Shown piece by piece: positions 61,340 through 64,000 of a DNA stretch of 64,000 nt (positions within the stretch are counted from its first letter, which is position 1; the number at the start of each line of letters is the position of its first letter). The notes under the pieces are model-generated. The model did no database searches and was not told the origin of the DNA. It saw nothing but the letters and a program-made list of their open reading frames with translations. This stretch comes from Poecilobothrus nobilitatus (lineage: Eukaryota > Arthropoda > Insecta > Diptera > Dolichopodidae), in the NCBI GenBank assembly GCA_947095535.1, contig OX352773.1, positions 87,206,670 through 87,270,669 of the forward strand, read 5' to 3'. Position numbers and translations under genes: made by a program.

Positions 61340-64000
61340 TTTTTTGTTTATAATTTAGTTCACGTTAGTTCACGCTCACAGAATTATACATTTAATACTT
61401 ATTTATTACATAGAAATTCTAATTCCTTTTATTTTATTATAATAAAACGTTATGATATTATATTTATAATTATAACTTTTTTAACCCGATATTCGCATTG
61501 GTTCTACTAATTAAAGTATCTTTTCTCATTAGATTTATTTTTATATTCGATATAAGTAGACCATAAACATTACAAAGGATTACCATCTTCATTTAAAATT
61601 CATTCATGTTGTAAGTATCTTCCATTCTTTCATTTTAAAAAAAAAAATTTTTTAAAAACTTAATCATTTTTGATTTAAAAATTCTAAATACTTTTTTTTT
61701 CATTCTTACATATTAGGAGAGACATTAGATAAATTAAATTTTAAATATTTTTTTTTTAAATATCCAATTTCTAACAAATATTTAAAGTAAATATTTTTAA
61801 TTAAAGCCACAAAATTACTTTGAAAAAAAAACCTGAATTACCACAAACCAAGAAAATACACAAACAAAAAGAGAATTGCTTAAAGTGGAAAACATACTTA
61901 TGTAGATTATAGCAAATTGTAGGTAAATACAGAACATTTGTGTCTATACATTATATTAGTTTCCATATTTTTCTGTCAGATAATGCTAAAAATAAATAAT
62001 CTTGACAAATATTTGCAAAATTAGAAAATAGAAAAAAAAATATATTTAAAATTAAAAAAAAAGTATTGTTAATTTTATTTAGAACCAGAAATTTCCGATG
62101 CATGGTAATTATTACTTATTACAGTATTGAACAAAACAAATTGAAGATATCTATATTTACATATCTATAATAGCAGAATTTTAAATCTAATTAGGAATAT
62201 GTTTATGTAATAATATGTATTATCTGCTTGCTATATTATAGCTTATCTTTAAAAAAGTAAAATTCTTTATTCGAAAACTTCAGCATGAGGTTAATGAGTT
62301 TCAAAATAGTAATTCCAATTCGAAAGATTGCCAAATTTTATATTCAATAATTTTTTTTTATATTCTGCAATAGATTAAATTAATTTTTAAGTTATATATT
62401 TAAATTTCATATTTTAACTTATTTTTTGTTGTTTCAGCCCCCAGTAATTTTCCACTGAAAATTAAGAGATCTGTCAAGCTACTTAGAACTAAAAACATGT
62501 TAATAATGTTTTAGTTAAAATTTTAATTTAAGGTGAATTTACAAACAACTCTATACCTCCTCTACCGAAACTCAGTTTTCAATTAAAAAAAATAGTACAG
62601 ATTTCAACATTAATCAATTCATCTACAGAGCTCTAAATTGTCTTAATTTCTCAATTAAATTTTCCATTTTATTGAACATTCAATAATTTAAATCTTTTTG
62701 TAATCTTTGAGCTTCTCTATTTAAATAAATATCTAACAAAAAATTTAAAAAAAGTGTGGTTTTTTTTTTTCCAATACTGTACAACTTACAAATGTAATAA
62801 GTAAATATAAATAGTTTATAACTTTGATCGAAACCCGATCAAATTAATGGTTTTTCTAATATTGATGTGTTTGAAAAAGGTTTCAAGTTATTAAGCAAAC
62901 TGTTACAAGAATAAATAAATATATGTTTTCATATTAAGTGGTTTCTAATTAAGGTTTTTTTTTTTTGTTGCGGTTCTTTTTTTCTTATAAATTATGAGAA
63001 CTGAAACATACATTTCCGTGTAGGCAGGTGCTGGTTATACTACTTTTGTACCACAACCATAAATATTGCATATATTTTTGATATAAGGTAGAACTAATAA
63101 AAAAAATATAATAGTATGAATTGAATGAATTGTATATACATATAAACAATTATTTTACTTTCACGTTCAAAAGTTACATTGCACACATAATTTGTTTACA
63201 CAACATTTCATTGTATGTATTGAATTTTTGTCCAAATGATTCATTTTAGAGTCACGGTAAAAATTAAGCAGGCGAGGGGTTCTTTTTTTATACTTACAAG
63301 TATACAAAAAAAAAATAAAAAGAAAAAAACTTGTACAAATGCAATTTAACTTAGTCTTCCCACCCTTATGAGTCCTTAATTTGTTGAATTTTGTTTCTTT
63401 GTAAAGTACATTGACTTCCACCTGTCATGGTTACCTGTTTGTCTAATTTTTTTTTATTTGTTATGAAGTGGTATGAGTAAATTTAATATGAAAGAGAAGA
63501 AATTTTGTGTCCTTTTCTGTTTATAATCTAATCTTATGCATAAAAAATAGGACTTAATTAAACAGACAGGAGTTTGAATATGTTTAATACTTTTTTTGTT
63601 TTTTTCGGGAATATTTTTTATGGCTAAACTTTTAAATATATGGTAATTTAATATTCAATATTATTAAGTAGTATTAGGGTTTATTTTATTTATTTTATTT
63701 TTTTTTTTTGTTAGTATAAAATTCAAAATAACACGTGCCTTCCGTTCAGGTTTTCGTTTTTTTCATGATTTAGGTTTTAAGAGGGAATATAAAAATTGTG
63801 AAAGAAAGAGACCGAAAAACTCTTATCAAAAAATAATAATCTGCCGACAAATAAAAGAAGAGAAAAGCATGAAATGAAAACAAAACAAAACAAAAATAAT
63901 TTTAAAAGGAATTAGGACATTTGTTTATAAGAATTTTATTTTTTAGTATATCAGTGTTTCTCCAACAAAAATTTTAGGTTATATTTTGTTCACATTTGAA
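61340..64000. other. AT-rich stretch, probably intron
   Basis: There is no strong exon. An acceptor-like TTGTTGTTTCAG ends at 62437. Joined to the exon at 59193 it keeps phase for 24 codons to a TAG at 62512, but the residues look unremarkable. The minus open frame 63167-63421 has background composition. Confidence 0.4.

Overview
The window is very AT-rich eukaryotic DNA, mostly non-coding, with poly-A/poly-T tracts, AT microsatellites and many short interspersed repeats. It looks insect, most likely a fly (Diptera). Supporting signs are compact introns (one candidate of 59 bp), a CAA/CAG-type glutamine-repeat exon, a CAAAATGG-type start context, and a repeat family carrying GTCCGTCCGTCC next to GAGTCGAT and flanked by TATACCCG/CGGGTATA, closely resembling repeats scattered through fly genomes. 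The assignment is inference. I see no rRNA, functional tRNA or CRISPR.

Only two protein genes are well supported. At the left end (931-4071, +) is a two-exon gene for a predicted secreted protein of 918 residues: a signal-peptide exon, a 384-bp intron, then one long exon with a small cysteine-bearing N-terminal part followed by about 800 cysteine-free residues rich in Glu, Lys, Asn and Asp. At the right end (58674-59193, +) is the first coding exon of a gene with Pro, Gln and Asn tracts. It stops at a good donor inside the start of a hydrophobic segment, so the rest lies in a later exon, probably beyond the window.

Between them lies intergenic or intronic DNA with a clear mobile-element history. 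It includes two tRNA-derived SINEs with target-site duplications (9566-9755 and 21073-21552), plus older copies; a decayed LINE (18965-19470) with reverse-transcriptase and C-terminal motifs; a non-autonomous element with 8-bp duplications (44563-45714); a TA-flanked inverted-repeat element (27428-28359) that contains a 59-codon ORF; two weaker inverted-repeat candidates (51319-52312, 55415-56147); and at least seven pieces of the GTCCGTCC family, two of them forming a roughly 2-kb inverted pair (34915-36990).

Several short patches have codon content unlike the surrounding AT-rich DNA (6660-6878, 10254-10523, 14219-14402, 31156-31501, 49371-49517). The best is 6660-6878, which reads through after removal of a 59-bp intron. 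They may be exons, relics or chance ORFs. Nothing here is clearly a new multi-gene system. The most unusual single items are the 918-residue secreted protein, the spliced mini-ORF at 6.7 kb, the 50-bp inverted pair at 21451/22235, and the 27428-28359 element carrying an ORF.
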